DNA of 64,000 nt from an uncultured Pelagibacteraceae bacterium (GTDB lineage Bacteria > Pseudomonadota > Alphaproteobacteria > Pelagibacterales > Pelagibacteraceae): assembly GCA_902565935.1 (NCBI GenBank), contig CACFGT010000005.1, positions 1 to 64,000 on the forward strand, given 5' to 3'. A program made the translations under genes and the position numbers. The number at the start of each line of letters is the position of its first letter. Within the stretch, counting starts at the first letter, position 1. Below are positions 42,161-52,168 of the stretch, piece by piece. The notes beneath the pieces are model-generated. The model saw only the letters and a list, made by a program, of their open reading frames with translations. It was not told the DNA's origin and ran no database searches.

Positions 42161-42502
42161 ATGAAAGAACAAATTACTTACGACATATTTGAGAAAATAG
42201 ATATTAGACTTGGGACAGTACTTTCAGTCAAAAAAAATGAAAAAGCTAAAAAACCATCTTTAGTTGTTGAAGTCGATTTTGGAAAAGAAATAGGTGTTAA
42301 AACATCTTCAGCCCAAATCACTCATTTTTACAATGAGGAAAATTTAGTTGGCAAACAAGTGATTGGTGTTTGTAATTTTCCAGAAAAAAATATTGCAGGT
42401 GTAAAATCCCAATTTTTACTTTTAGGATCGATAGACTCTGAAGGAAAGGTAACATTAGTACATCCCTCACAAAAAGCAGAGAATGGTTTACCTATAGCAT
42501 AA
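42161..42502 (+). CDS. csaA: CsaA-type tRNA-binding domain protein
   Basis: A 113-residue stand-alone OB-fold domain of the CsaA/Trbp111 kind. The IRLGTVLSVKKNEKAKKPSLVVEVDFG start and VCNFPEKNIAGVKSQFLLLG core match CsaA. Such proteins bind tRNA and have been described as secretion chaperones; the role here is undetermined. It lies 29 bases from argE and 2 bases before the LysE-type gene. Confidence 0.9.
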   Translation: MKEQITYDIFEKIDIRLGTVLSVKKNEKAKKPSLVVEVDFGKEIGVKTSSAQITHFYNEENLVGKQVIGVCNFPEKNIAGVKSQFLLLGSIDSEGKVTLVHPSQKAENGLPIA

Positions 42503-42504
42503 GT

Positions 42505-43095
42505 ATGCATCCTGAATTTTTATCTATGGCACTATTTTGGATTGTAGCTGCTTATACACCAGGACCAAATAACGTGGTCGCATCTTACTCTGGTTTTAAT
42601 TTTGGAATAAGAAAAACAATCCCACACATTTTTGGAGTTACATTTGGATTTACTTCAGTGGTATTTGCTTTGACAATTGGTTTAGTAAATGTTTTTAAAT
42701 TATTTCCGATTATTCAAACTATTTTGAAATATCTGGGAAGTTTATTTTTAATATACCTAGCTTATAAAATTAGTTTCTCAAAATCTTCTAACGAGAGTAA
42801 AAACGAAAATCCAATTTCTTTTTTAGATACTTTCATCTTTCAATTTTTGAATCCAAAAGGCGTTTTGATTGGAATTATTATTGTCTCAACATATGTTGAA
42901 TATGGAGAAAATTATCTAAATTATGCGACTCAAGTTGTTTTATTTGCTTTTATAGTGTCTTTATCAAGCATTACCTTTTGGACATTTGTTGGTAAATATC
43001 TTAGAAAATTTGCGACAAATGAGAAATTTATTAAATACTTTAATTATGTTATGTCAGTGCTTCTTCTTTTGAGCATAATTACATTTTATATATAA
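42505..43095 (+). CDS. LysE/RhtB-family amino acid exporter, second copy
   Basis: A 196-residue membrane protein with about six helices. AAYTPGPNNVVASYSGFNFG is a textbook LysE-family motif and FQFLNPKGVLIGII matches the conserved centre. The exported substrate is unknown. It keeps the TPGPN motif that the copy at 14.3 kb lacks. It precedes acnA by 3 bases. Confidence 0.9.
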   Translation: MHPEFLSMALFWIVAAYTPGPNNVVASYSGFNFGIRKTIPHIFGVTFGFTSVVFALTIGLVNVFKLFPIIQTILKYLGSLFLIYLAYKISFSKSSNESKNENPISFLDTFIFQFLNPKGVLIGIIIVSTYVEYGENYLNYATQVVLFAFIVSLSSITFWTFVGKYLRKFATNEKFIKYFNYVMSVLLLLSIITFYI

Positions 43096-43098
43096 AAT

Positions 43099-45768
43099 AT
43101 GAAACCAGGAAATAAAAATTCTTACAAATCATTATCTGAACTAGAGGTTAACGGTAAAAATTATAAATATTATTCATTAAAAAAAGCTGAATTAAATGGT
43201 TTAGAAGGTATTTCAAAATTACCAAAGTCATTAAAAGTTTTATTGGAAAATTTACTTAGGTATGAGGATGATATATTAGTTAATAAAAAACAAATAGAAG
43301 CAGTAAAAAACTGGGTTGATACAAAAAAATCAAAAACCGAAATAGCTTACAGACCAGCCAGAGTTTTACTCCAAGATTATACAGGGATACCAGCAGTGGC
43401 TGATTTAGCTGCTATGAGAGAAGCTGTAAAAGAAAAAAATAAAGATCCAAATAAGATTAACCCACTATCTGCAGTTGATTTAGTTATTGATCACTCTGTT
43501 CAAGTTGATCAATCAGCCAAAAAAGATTCATTTGAAAAGAATGTAGATATCGAATTTAAAAGAAATGGTGAAAGATATTCCTTTTTAAAATGGGGTCAAA
43601 GCGCTTTCAACAATTTTAGAATTGTTCCTCCAGGAACTGGTATCTGTCACCAGGTTAATTTAGAGTATTTATCAAAAGTAGTTTGGTCAGAAGAATACAA
43701 AGGAGAAAAATATTTATTCCCTGATACTCTTGTTGGAACAGACAGTCATACAACTATGGTCAATGGCTTATCAGTTTTAGGCTGGGGTGTTGGTGGAATT
43801 GAAGCTGAGGCGGGCATGTTGGGACAACCTATTTCAATGTTAATCCCTGAAGTCATTGGATTTGAGGTAACAAAAAAAATGCCAGAGGGCACAACTGCTA
43901 CAGACTTAGTTTTAACAGTTGTTAAAATGCTTAGAGACAAAGGAGTAGTTGGGAAATTTGTCGAGTTCTACGGTGAGGGATTAAAAAATTTAACTTTAGC
44001 AGATAGAGCAACAATTGCTAACATGGCACCTGAGTATGGAGCTACATGTGGATTCTTTCCAATAGATGAAGAAACTTTAAAATATTTAGAATTTTCTGGA
44101 AGAGATAAAGAAACAGTCACGATTGTTGAAAAGTATGCAAAGGAACAAGGTTTGTGGGCAAGTGATGAAATTGAATTTACTGACAAAATCTCTTTAGATA
44201 TGTCCACCGTAGTTCCAACAATTTCAGGCCCTAAAAGACCACAAGATAAAGTTCTTTTAACTTATGCATCAAGCAATTTTAAAAAAGTTTTTAAAGAAGC
44301 TACAGATAAAAATGATTATAAAATTTCTAAGGTAAAAGATACAGATTATGAAATTAAAGATGGTTCAATACTAATTGCAGCAATTACATCATGTACGAAC
44401 ACTTCTAATCCAAATGTTCTTATTGGAGCTGGACTATTAGCTAAAAAAGCTGTTGAGTTAGGATTAAACGTTAAACCATGGGTTAAAACATCTCTAGCTC
44501 CTGGGTCTCAAGTAGTAACTGATTACTTAGAGAAAGCTGGTCTTAATACTTACTTAGATCAACTGGGATTTAATTTGGTTGGATATGGTTGTACAACTTG
44601 TATTGGTAATTCAGGTCCATTAGCAGAAAATATAGTAGATGCTATTCAAAAAGAAAATTTATATGCAGTCTCTGTTTTGTCTGGAAACAGAAACTTTGAA
44701 GGAAGAATTTCTCCTCATATTAAAGCAAATTATCTAGCATCTCCTCCACTTGTTGTAGCTTACGCACTTGCAGGTCATATGGAATTCGACTTATTCAAAG
44801 ACTCATTTGGAAAAGATAAAAATGGTAAAGATGTATTTTTAAAAGATATCTGGCCTTCAAATAAAGAAATAGAGGATACTTTGAAGGACTCTCTTAATGC
44901 AGATATGTTTGTTAAAAGATATTCAAATGTTTCAGAGGGACCAAAACAATGGCAAGAAATCAAAACAGAAAAAAGCAGTATTTATAACTGGGACGAAGGC
45001 TCAACATATGTAAAAAAACCTCCATTTTTTGATAATTTACCTGACAAGCCAGAAGGATTTAAATCAATTAAAGATGCAAGACCACTTTTAATATTAGGAG
45101 ATATGGTTACTACAGATCACATATCTCCAGCTGGAAATATTCAAAAAAATAGTCCAACCGGGGATTATTTTATGAAAAATCAAATTCAGCAGAAAGATTT
45201 TAATTCTTATGGATCTAGGAGAGGAAATCATGAGGTAATGATGAGAGGAACATTCGCTAATATTAGAATTAGAAATGAAATGGCTCCTGGTACTGAGGGA
45301 GGATATACTAAATTATATCCTGAAGGAAAAGTGATGACAGTTTATGATGCTGTTGTTGAATATAAAAAAAGAGGAACAGATTTGATTGTGGTTGGTGGTA
45401 AAGAATATGGAACTGGCTCCTCAAGAGATTGGGCAGCAAAGGGCACAAAATTATTAGGTATAAAAGTTGTTTTGGCAGAAAGCTTTGAGAGAATACACAG
45501 ATCTAATTTGATAGGAATGGGAATTTTGCCTTTACAATTTTTAGGAGATATGAATAGGAAAAATTTAGATTTAAGTGGCTCTGAATTATTAAGTGTTATT
45601 GATATAGAAAAAGGAATAAATCCCTCAGACAAAGTTAAGTTGGAAATTAAATACTCATCAGGCGATATAAAAATAATAGAAACTTTATGCAGAATAGATA
45701 CAAAAAATGAATTAGAGTATTATAAAAACGGGGGCATATTACAATATGTACTTAGAAATATGATCTAA
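43099..45768 (+). CDS. acnA: Aconitate hydratase A
   Basis: Aconitase interconverts citrate and isocitrate in the TCA cycle. The 889-residue length fits AcnA. The three iron-sulphur cysteines are in AITSCTNTSNP and YGCTTCIGNSGP, and the swivel domain carries LGDMVTTDHISPAG and YGTGSSRDWAAKG. The order is that of the AcnA/IRP class rather than AcnB. Its downstream gene starts one base after its stop, so it may be co-transcribed with yfgM and bamB homologues. Confidence 0.96.
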   Translation: MKPGNKNSYKSLSELEVNGKNYKYYSLKKAELNGLEGISKLPKSLKVLLENLLRYEDDILVNKKQIEAVKNWVDTKKSKTEIAYRPARVLLQDYTGIPAVADLAAMREAVKEKNKDPNKINPLSAVDLVIDHSVQVDQSAKKDSFEKNVDIEFKRNGERYSFLKWGQSAFNNFRIVPPGTGICHQVNLEYLSKVVWSEEYKGEKYLFPDTLVGTDSHTTMVNGLSVLGWGVGGIEAEAGMLGQPISMLIPEVIGFEVTKKMPEGTTATDLVLTVVKMLRDKGVVGKFVEFYGEGLKNLTLADRATIANMAPEYGATCGFFPIDEETLKYLEFSGRDKETVTIVEKYAKEQGLWASDEIEFTDKISLDMSTVVPTISGPKRPQDKVLLTYASSNFKKVFKEATDKNDYKISKVKDTDYEIKDGSILIAAITSCTNTSNPNVLIGAGLLAKKAVELGLNVKPWVKTSLAPGSQVVTDYLEKAGLNTYLDQLGFNLVGYGCTTCIGNSGPLAENIVDAIQKENLYAVSVLSGNRNFEGRISPHIKANYLASPPLVVAYALAGHMEFDLFKDSFGKDKNGKDVFLKDIWPSNKEIEDTLKDSLNADMFVKRYSNVSEGPKQWQEIKTEKSSIYNWDEGSTYVKKPPFFDNLPDKPEGFKSIKDARPLLILGDMVTTDHISPAGNIQKNSPTGDYFMKNQIQQKDFNSYGSRRGNHEVMMRGTFANIRIRNEMAPGTEGGYTKLYPEGKVMTVYDAVVEYKKRGTDLIVVGGKEYGTGSSRDWAAKGTKLLGIKVVLAESFERIHRSNLIGMGILPLQFLGDMNRKNLDLSGSELLSVIDIEKGINPSDKVKLEIKYSSGDIKIIETLCRIDTKNELEYYKNGGILQYVLRNMI

Positions 45769-45769
45769 A

Positions 45770-46414
45770 ATGGATGAAGATTTAACGATAATAAATTCAA
45801 ATACTAGAAAAGAAAAAATTAAAAATTTTTTAGTTACAAATAAAAAAATAATATCGTATTTTTTAACCTTTATATTAATTTTGATATTTATCTTTTTTGG
45901 ATATCAAAGTTATAGCAAGTCAAAAATAAAAAAAATATCTGATGAATACAATTCTGCTATTATCGAATATTCTCAAAGTAATAAAGATAAAACAAAGAAC
46001 ATATTAGTTAATATTGTAAATAAAAAAAATCCAACTTATTCTCCACTCTCATTATATTTTATTATAGATAATAAATTAATTGAAAACAAAAAGGATATTA
46101 ATGACTTATTTGATATTCTAATTGATAAAACGTCACTTGATGATGAAATAAGATATTTAATTATTTATAAAAAAAGCCTTTTTAATGCTGATAGTAGTTC
46201 TGAAAATGAATTGTTAAAAATGTTAGATCCAATAATAAAATCAAATAGTATTTGGAAATCTCATGCTTTATACTTAATGGCTGAGTTTTTTTATAATAAG
46301 AAACAGAATCAAAAAGCAAAAGAATTTTTTGAAAAAATAATAGTTCTTGAAAATTCAAATATAGACATATTAAGAGAAACTCAAGTAAGACTTAATAGAG
46401 ATTTAAGTGATTAA
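45770..46414 (+). CDS. YfgM-like membrane-anchored TPR protein
   Basis: A 214-residue protein. One helix (about 30-48, IISYFLTFILILIFIFFGY) is followed by a long helical periplasmic part with TPR-like repeats (YLMAEFFYNKKQNQKAKEFFEK). This is the layout of YfgM/DUF2133 proteins, which assist envelope protein folding with SecYEG. The next gene is bamB-like with an 8-base overlap, the same order as yfgM-bamB in other proteobacteria. Sequence similarity itself is low, so context carries much of the call. Confidence 0.75.
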   Translation: MDEDLTIINSNTRKEKIKNFLVTNKKIISYFLTFILILIFIFFGYQSYSKSKIKKISDEYNSAIIEYSQSNKDKTKNILVNIVNKKNPTYSPLSLYFIIDNKLIENKKDINDLFDILIDKTSLDDEIRYLIIYKKSLFNADSSSENELLKMLDPIIKSNSIWKSHALYLMAEFFYNKKQNQKAKEFFEKIIVLENSNIDILRETQVRLNRDLSD

Positions 46415-47699
46415 GTATATTTTTTTAATTTTATTAGTATTTATTAATAATTGTTCATTCAATTCAAATTCAAAATTTTGGACAAAAGAAAAAAAAGTGG
46501 AACAGTTGTCTAAAAATGTTAAAAAAATATTTGAGGATGAAAAAGTAATTAGTAAAGAATTTAATGAGAATATAACTGTAAAGATACCCAAAAATATTTC
46601 AAATAATTTTAATCAATTATCTAATAATCTAGAAATTAAAAATTTAAATTTTAATATAAAAAAAACATCAAAATTTAAATTTTCAAAAATTGAAAATTTC
46701 AATTATTTTGAACCAGAGTTAGTTTTTGATGGAAACAATTTTATTTATTTTGATGATAAGGGAAATATACTCAAATTTGGTAGAGATTTTCAAATTATTT
46801 GGAAAAAGAATTTTTATTCTAAACAAGAAAAAAAGAACAAACCAATTTTATCTTTTGCTGTTGCAAATAATACTTTGATTATTTTTGACAATCTCTCAAA
46901 ACTTTATGCAGTAGATTTAGTTACTGGTAATTTGATTTGGTCAAAAAAAAATAAAAATCCTTTTAATTCTCAAATAAAAGTTTTTGATAATAAAATTTAT
47001 GCAATTGATATGAGCAATATTTTAAGATGTTATTCATTGTTAGATGGATCTGAAATATGGCAATTTAAAAGTGAGGATACTTTTTTAAAATCAACAAAAA
47101 GAAACTCTTTAATAATTAGAAATGAAAAAGTCTTCTTTAATAACTCAATGGGAGATATAACTGCAGTTGATGCAAAAAATGGTTCATTATTATGGCAAAT
47201 TCCAACTCAAAGTAGTCTTATTTACGAAAATGCATTTAGTTTAGTAATGTCTGATTTGGTCTCAGATAATAAAAATATTATATTTTCAAACAATCGAAAT
47301 GAGTTTTATTCTTTAAATTTGGTTAACGGTTTTTTGAATTGGAAACAAAAGATAAACTCGAGTGTTAGACCAATTTTTTATGATCAATTTATATTTACAA
47401 TCTCTGATGAAGGATATTTTTTTGTAATAGATGGTAGAAGTGGAAATGTGATAAGAATTACAGATATATTTAATATTTTTGGAAAAAATAAAAGAGAAAA
47501 TATTAAACCAATTGGTTTTGTTGCAACATTAAATAAGTTAATATTATCCACAAGTAATGGTCGAGTTATCGTGATAGATATTAAAAGTGGCAAAGTAGAC
47601 TCAATTTTCAAAATAGATAATGAAAAGATTTCTAGACCTTTTATCTTTGATAATAAGATTATCTTAGTTAAAAATGACTCAATTATTAGATTAAATTAA
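46407..47699 (+). CDS. bamB: Outer membrane assembly lipoprotein BamB-like
   Basis: A 430-residue beta-propeller protein starting at GTG. The N-terminal hydrophobic run ends in INNC, a possible but non-canonical lipobox (Asn at -1). PQQ-like blades recur, for example LYAVDLVTGNLIWSKKN, ITAVDAKNGSLLWQIP and GRVIVIDIKSGKVDSIF, as in BamB of the Bam complex that inserts outer-membrane proteins. The position after a YfgM-like gene supports this. In many proteobacteria der follows; here a cupin gene does. Confidence 0.82.
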   Translation: MIKYIFLILLVFINNCSFNSNSKFWTKEKKVEQLSKNVKKIFEDEKVISKEFNENITVKIPKNISNNFNQLSNNLEIKNLNFNIKKTSKFKFSKIENFNYFEPELVFDGNNFIYFDDKGNILKFGRDFQIIWKKNFYSKQEKKNKPILSFAVANNTLIIFDNLSKLYAVDLVTGNLIWSKKNKNPFNSQIKVFDNKIYAIDMSNILRCYSLLDGSEIWQFKSEDTFLKSTKRNSLIIRNEKVFFNNSMGDITAVDAKNGSLLWQIPTQSSLIYENAFSLVMSDLVSDNKNIIFSNNRNEFYSLNLVNGFLNWKQKINSSVRPIFYDQFIFTISDEGYFFVIDGRSGNVIRITDIFNIFGKNKRENIKPIGFVATLNKLILSTSNGRVIVIDIKSGKVDSIFKIDNEKISRPFIFDNKIILVKNDSIIRLN

Positions 47700-48131
47700 A
47701 TGATACTCAAATTTTTGGAAAAAATGGGACGAAAAAAGGTTGTTTTAGATAGAGGTCCTTCACACCCAAAGTTTGATCAAGCAAAACCTTGGATGAATCG
47801 TTACTATGTTTTGTTTAGACATAGACCAAAGTGGTTTCCTTTTAATATCTTAATACATGAAATGTTAGCTGACGATCATGGAGAAGGAGTTCATAATCAT
47901 ACATTTCCTTATATGACTATAATTTTAAGAGGAGGATACTGGGAAACTTTAAGTTCAGGTAAATATTGGCGAGCGCCAGGATATATAGGATTTAGATCAG
48001 CAAATAATCTACATAGAGTTGATCTCAAACCAGGCACTAAGCCTTTGACACTTTTTATAGCTGGCCCATTTGGTCTTAGAAAAGGCCCAAGATCAGAATA
48101 TGGTATTGATTTTAAAACAAAAAAGAATTGA
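47700..48131 (+). CDS. Cupin-like protein of unknown function
   Basis: A 143-residue single cupin-like domain. Histidines in DDHGEGVHNHTFPYMTIILRGGYWETL, with a later His in NNLHRVDLKPG, form a plausible metal site. It resembles small cupin proteins found in marine bacteria and phages, with no assigned reaction. It begins one base after bamB and its end meets zapE. Confidence 0.75.
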   Translation: MILKFLEKMGRKKVVLDRGPSHPKFDQAKPWMNRYYVLFRHRPKWFPFNILIHEMLADDHGEGVHNHTFPYMTIILRGGYWETLSSGKYWRAPGYIGFRSANNLHRVDLKPGTKPLTLFIAGPFGLRKGPRSEYGIDFKTKKN

Positions 48132-49189
48132 TGGCCAAAAATCTTGAAGAAAAATTCAAACTTTATTGCAATAGTGAAAATCTAGAAATTAATCAAAATC
48201 AAATAATAGTTATTAAAAAATTACAAGATTATTTTAATAAAAATTTTAAAAAACCTTTTTTTAATTTCCTTTCAAAACAAGACTCTAAAAAAGCTTTTTA
48301 TATATTTGGTGATGTAGGAGTTGGAAAAACAATGATTTTAGATTTTTTTTATAATTCTTTAAATGAAAAAAAAAAGAGAAATCATTTCAATGAATTTATG
48401 TTAAATTTTCATAATTTTGCTCACGATAAAAAAGATAAAGGTAATGAAAATATAATAGATTTATTTGTAAAAAACATAAAATCAAAATTTTCATTAATTT
48501 ACTTTGATGAGTTTCAAGTAACAAATATTGTTGATGCCATGATATTGGGAAAATTGTTTCAAAAAATATTTGATGAAAACTTAAAGATTATTGTTACTTC
48601 TAACACTAAAATATCAGAGTTATATAAAGATGGTCTTCAAAGAGATCAATTTAAACCTTTTATAAAAATTATGGAAAAAAATTCAATTGAACATGAACTT
48701 ATAATTAGTGATGATTATCGCAAAACTTCAGAAAATAAGCAACAAAGATATTTTTTTCCTTTAAATCAAGAAACTAATTTTAGAATTAATAAATTTTCAA
48801 GAATTATTACAAAAAATAAAAATTTATCCTCTGAAAGTTTAGAAATTAAGGGCAGAATATTTGAGATTAAGAAATTTTATGAAGGAATTTCAAGATTTAA
48901 TTTTCAAGAATTATGTAACAAAAATTTAGGAGCTGAAGATTATTTAGAAATTTCAAAAAAATCAAAGTTTATTATTATTGAAGAAATTCCATCGTTTAAT
49001 GATATAAATTCTAATCAACAGCAAAGATTTATTACTCTAATAGATATTATATACGATAGAAGCATCAGTATTGCGGTGACTGCAGAAAAAAGTTTAGAAA
49101 AGTTAACCAGTTCGAGTTCATTAGAAAAACCATTTAAACGTACAATTAGTCGTTTATATGAGTTAACCTCAAAAGATTACCGACTATGA
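48131..49189 (+). CDS. zapE: Cell division ATPase ZapE (AFG1-like)
   Basis: A 352-residue AFG1/ZapE-family ATPase that associates with division or membrane-protein quality control. Walker A (FGDVGVGKTM) and Walker B (LIYFDEFQVTNIVDAMILG) are present. The track's TTG at 48128 gives an MM start; the ATG at 48131 overlapping the previous stop (TGATG) is preferred. It overlaps the next gene by 4 bases. Confidence 0.9.
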   Translation: MAKNLEEKFKLYCNSENLEINQNQIIVIKKLQDYFNKNFKKPFFNFLSKQDSKKAFYIFGDVGVGKTMILDFFYNSLNEKKKRNHFNEFMLNFHNFAHDKKDKGNENIIDLFVKNIKSKFSLIYFDEFQVTNIVDAMILGKLFQKIFDENLKIIVTSNTKISELYKDGLQRDQFKPFIKIMEKNSIEHELIISDDYRKTSENKQQRYFFPLNQETNFRINKFSRIITKNKNLSSESLEIKGRIFEIKKFYEGISRFNFQELCNKNLGAEDYLEISKKSKFIIIEEIPSFNDINSNQQQRFITLIDIIYDRSISIAVTAEKSLEKLTSSSSLEKPFKRTISRLYELTSKDYRL

Positions 49190-49608
49190 AACAAAAATTT
49201 TTAGATCTTCAAATAAATACCAAAGGTCAAAAGTTATACGAGTTTACCGATAAAACAATTGAATGGATAGAAAAAAACAACTTACAAAATGGTGTCTTAA
49301 ACTTAAGCATTCAACATACAAGTGCATCTTTGATTGTTCAAGAAAATGCAGATCCTGATGTTCAAACTGATTTGATTAATTATTTTGATAGATTAGCTCC
49401 AATGGATAATAATTTATACACTCACACTACTGAAGGTAAAGACGATATGCCTGCACATATTAAATCCTCATTAACAAATAATCAAATCTCGTTAAGCATT
49501 AGAGGTGGCAAACTTCTATTGGGAACATGGCAAGGAATATATTTATTTGAACACAGGTTAGAGCCACAAAAAAGAATTGTAATTCATCATTTTTTAGGCG
49601 AGATTTAA
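49186..49608 (+). CDS. YjbQ / UPF0047 family protein
   Basis: A 140-residue member of the YjbQ family. LNLSIQHTSASLIVQENADPDVQTDL and the C-terminal LGTWQGIYLFEHR are the family signature. Some members show weak thiamine-phosphate synthase activity, but the physiological role is unclear. It is convergent with the photolyase gene, overlapping by 4 bases. Confidence 0.92.
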   Translation: MKQKFLDLQINTKGQKLYEFTDKTIEWIEKNNLQNGVLNLSIQHTSASLIVQENADPDVQTDLINYFDRLAPMDNNLYTHTTEGKDDMPAHIKSSLTNNQISLSIRGGKLLLGTWQGIYLFEHRLEPQKRIVIHHFLGEI

Positions 49609-51026
49609 TTTTTTTTTAAACTTTGAAAAGCTTTAAGAGCAGCAGCACGAGCCTCTTCATGTATTACAATTGGTTTAGGATAATCTTTTCCTACAATTGT
49701 TTTAATTGCTTCTTGGTATTTAGTTTCCATCTCCCAAGGTTTATGTATAAATTTTTTTGGGACTTTTTCTAATTCTGGAACCCATCTTTTGACATACAAG
49801 CCTTCTTTATCAAACTTTTCACCTTGAAGAATAGGATTAAATATCCTGAAATAAGGTGCAGCATCTGCTCCACAGCCAGCAACCCATTGCCACTGAGCAA
49901 CATTATTTGCTTTATTAAAATCAAGTAAACAATTTCTAAAATGTTTTTCTCCTTCAGTCCAATTTATTCTTAAATGTTTTACTAAAAAAGATCCAACAAC
50001 CATTCTTATTCTATTATGCATCCATCCTGTTTCGTAGAGCTCTCTCATGCCAGCATCCACAATTGGATAACCTGTCATACCTGTTTTCCATGCTTTTAAA
50101 AACCCCTCATTTTTGACCCAGGGAAATTTATCAAATTCTTTTCTGTAGTTTCCTTTTAAGAATTCTGGGAAATAATTGATTAGGCTATGTGAAAATTCTC
50201 GCCATCCTAATTCATTAATATACTTTCTATAACCAATCCCTTTAGATTTTATTTCGCTACATTTTTTCCAAATTGTTACAACATGAATTTGTCCATGTTT
50301 AATATATGGAGATAATCTAGATGTACCTTTAACCGATGGATAATCTCTTGCAGTTCCATAATCTTTTATTCTGTTTTCAATCAAATTATTAAGAGTTTTT
50401 TTAGACTCCTTTTCAGAAACATTCCAATAATTTTCAAATTTTTTGTACCAATTTTTCTTAGGTAAAATTTTTTTTGGTTCTATGCAATTTTTAAATAGAG
50501 ATATCATTTTTGATTTTTTTTTAACTGTATAATTTTTACTTGGAGGTAGACCTAAAAATTTTTGTTCTGCATTTCTCCAAAAAGGAGTAAATACTTTAAA
50601 GGGGGTTCCGTCATTTTTGGTTATTTCTTGAAATTCATTTAAAATATTTCCTTTGAAATATTTAAATTCAATCTCATTTTTAATAAAGATATCTCTTATT
50701 TTTTTTCCTTTTGCAATTACATCGGGTTCATAAATCTTATTCCAATATATAGAAACATCATCACTTTTTTTTATTTTTGAAAAAACTTCTAGTTCATCAC
50801 CCTCTAATATTTGAAGATTAATTTTATATTTTGTTAACTCTAATTTGAACCCTGCTAAAGATTGAGAAAGCCACCATTTTTGTGCCTCTCTTTTATTATC
50901 ATAATCTTTTTTGTTATAGATATATAAAGCAATTACATTGTCATGATTTTGAGTAGCATATGAAAGAGCAGGATTATGTTCTATCCTAAAATCTTCTCTT
51001 ATCCATGTAATTGCATTTTTTGTCAT
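49605..51026 (-). CDS. phrB: Deoxyribodipyrimidine photolyase
   Basis: A 473-residue class I CPD photolyase that repairs UV pyrimidine dimers in light. The N-terminal antenna domain begins ITWIREDFRIEHNPAL. The FAD-binding C-terminal half has LGWREFSHSLINYFP, GMTGYPIVDAGMRELYETGWMHNRIRM and WQWVAGCGADAAPYFRIFNP, all typical of photolyase rather than cryptochrome-DASH. It fits life in sunlit surface water. Confidence 0.95.
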   Translation of the reverse strand: MTKNAITWIREDFRIEHNPALSYATQNHDNVIALYIYNKKDYDNKREAQKWWLSQSLAGFKLELTKYKINLQILEGDELEVFSKIKKSDDVSIYWNKIYEPDVIAKGKKIRDIFIKNEIEFKYFKGNILNEFQEITKNDGTPFKVFTPFWRNAEQKFLGLPPSKNYTVKKKSKMISLFKNCIEPKKILPKKNWYKKFENYWNVSEKESKKTLNNLIENRIKDYGTARDYPSVKGTSRLSPYIKHGQIHVVTIWKKCSEIKSKGIGYRKYINELGWREFSHSLINYFPEFLKGNYRKEFDKFPWVKNEGFLKAWKTGMTGYPIVDAGMRELYETGWMHNRIRMVVGSFLVKHLRINWTEGEKHFRNCLLDFNKANNVAQWQWVAGCGADAAPYFRIFNPILQGEKFDKEGLYVKRWVPELEKVPKKFIHKPWEMETKYQEAIKTIVGKDYPKPIVIHEEARAAALKAFQSLKKN

Positions 51027-51033
51027 TGAAAAT

Positions 51034-52167
51034 TTATTTTCTACCTTTAGATAGCAGTTGTTTGTAAAGTTTTACATCTGCATTTCCTTCGCATCCAATT
51101 ACTAAAATATTTGAATTTTTGTTAAGATTGAGGAGTTTTTTTGCTTTATTACTGTTGCATATTCCAATCAAAGCAATAACTCCTGGAGCAGCACATTCAC
51201 CACCTATGATAGAAGTTTTACTAAATTTTTTATCTTTTAGTCCAGCTACAGTTTTAGCTATATTTTTATCAGAAATTGAAACACAACAATTAGATGTTTT
51301 TTTAAGCACTTGCCATGGAACAAGAGACATTTCATTGCATGACATTCCTCCCATAATACTTTCTTTTTTAATCTTAATTTTTTTTAACTTGTTACCCTTT
51401 ATACTTTGAAGCACACAATCTGCTCTATCTGGTTCAACTATGATTATTTTAGGTATTCTTTTGAAATATTTTGCCACACCAGAGACCACACCAGCCGCTA
51501 AACCCCCAACACCAGCTTGAAGAAATATATGAGTTATAAATTGATTTGTTTGTTTAGAAATTTCTTTTATCATAATTGAATATCCTGCCATGGTTAGTTG
51601 AGGTATATATTTATAATTTTTTGTTGAAACGTCTTGAACAATTTTCCAATCATTTTTTTTTGATAATTTTTGACATTTTTTTAGAGAGTCTTCATAATTT
51701 CCTTTAACTCTTATTACCTCAGCACCAAATTTTTTTATTTCACTTACTCTAGTTTCACTTACAAATTGACTAACAAAAATTTTACATCTTAATTTTAATC
51801 TTTGCGCTCCCCATGCAACTGACCTTCCATGATTACCAGCTGTTGCTGAAGAGATAGTAATATTTTTTTTCCCTTTAGATATTTTTTCTACAGCGTAAGC
51901 ACCACCCAAAGCTTTAAAAGATTTTAAATGAAATCTTTTTGACTCATCTTTGTAAAAAATATTATTAAGTTTTAAATTTTTTTTTAATCTATTTAGTTTT
52001 AGTAACGGGGTAACTTTATAATTTTTCCAATTTGAAATTGTTTTATAAGCATCTGTAAGCATAATTGATGGGACATATTTTAAAACATAGTTTCTTTTAA
52101 ATTTAAAATTTTTGTTGATTAAAAATTTTGAAAATTTCCAATTCTTAATCTTTTTTGAATAATTCAC
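51034..52167 (-). CDS. PLP-dependent diaminopropionate ammonia-lyase-like enzyme
   Basis: A 377-residue fold-type II PLP enzyme. The lysine for PLP is in SFKALGGAYAVEK, followed by SATAGNHGRSVAWGAQRL and FLQAGVGGLAAGVV (phosphate-binding glycines) and EPDRADCVLQS. These match diaminopropionate ammonia-lyase (DpaL/YgeX) more than threonine dehydratase. EutB-type threonine dehydratases of ectoine clusters are a second possibility. It starts one base after the type III glutamine synthetase gene on the same strand, so the two may act in one route of amine breakdown. Confidence 0.84.
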   Translation of the reverse strand: MNYSKKIKNWKFSKFLINKNFKFKRNYVLKYVPSIMLTDAYKTISNWKNYKVTPLLKLNRLKKNLKLNNIFYKDESKRFHLKSFKALGGAYAVEKISKGKKNITISSATAGNHGRSVAWGAQRLKLRCKIFVSQFVSETRVSEIKKFGAEVIRVKGNYEDSLKKCQKLSKKNDWKIVQDVSTKNYKYIPQLTMAGYSIMIKEISKQTNQFITHIFLQAGVGGLAAGVVSGVAKYFKRIPKIIIVEPDRADCVLQSIKGNKLKKIKIKKESIMGGMSCNEMSLVPWQVLKKTSNCCVSISDKNIAKTVAGLKDKKFSKTSIIGGECAAPGVIALIGICNSNKAKKLLNLNKNSNILVIGCEGNADVKLYKQLLSKGRK

Positions 52168-52168
52168 T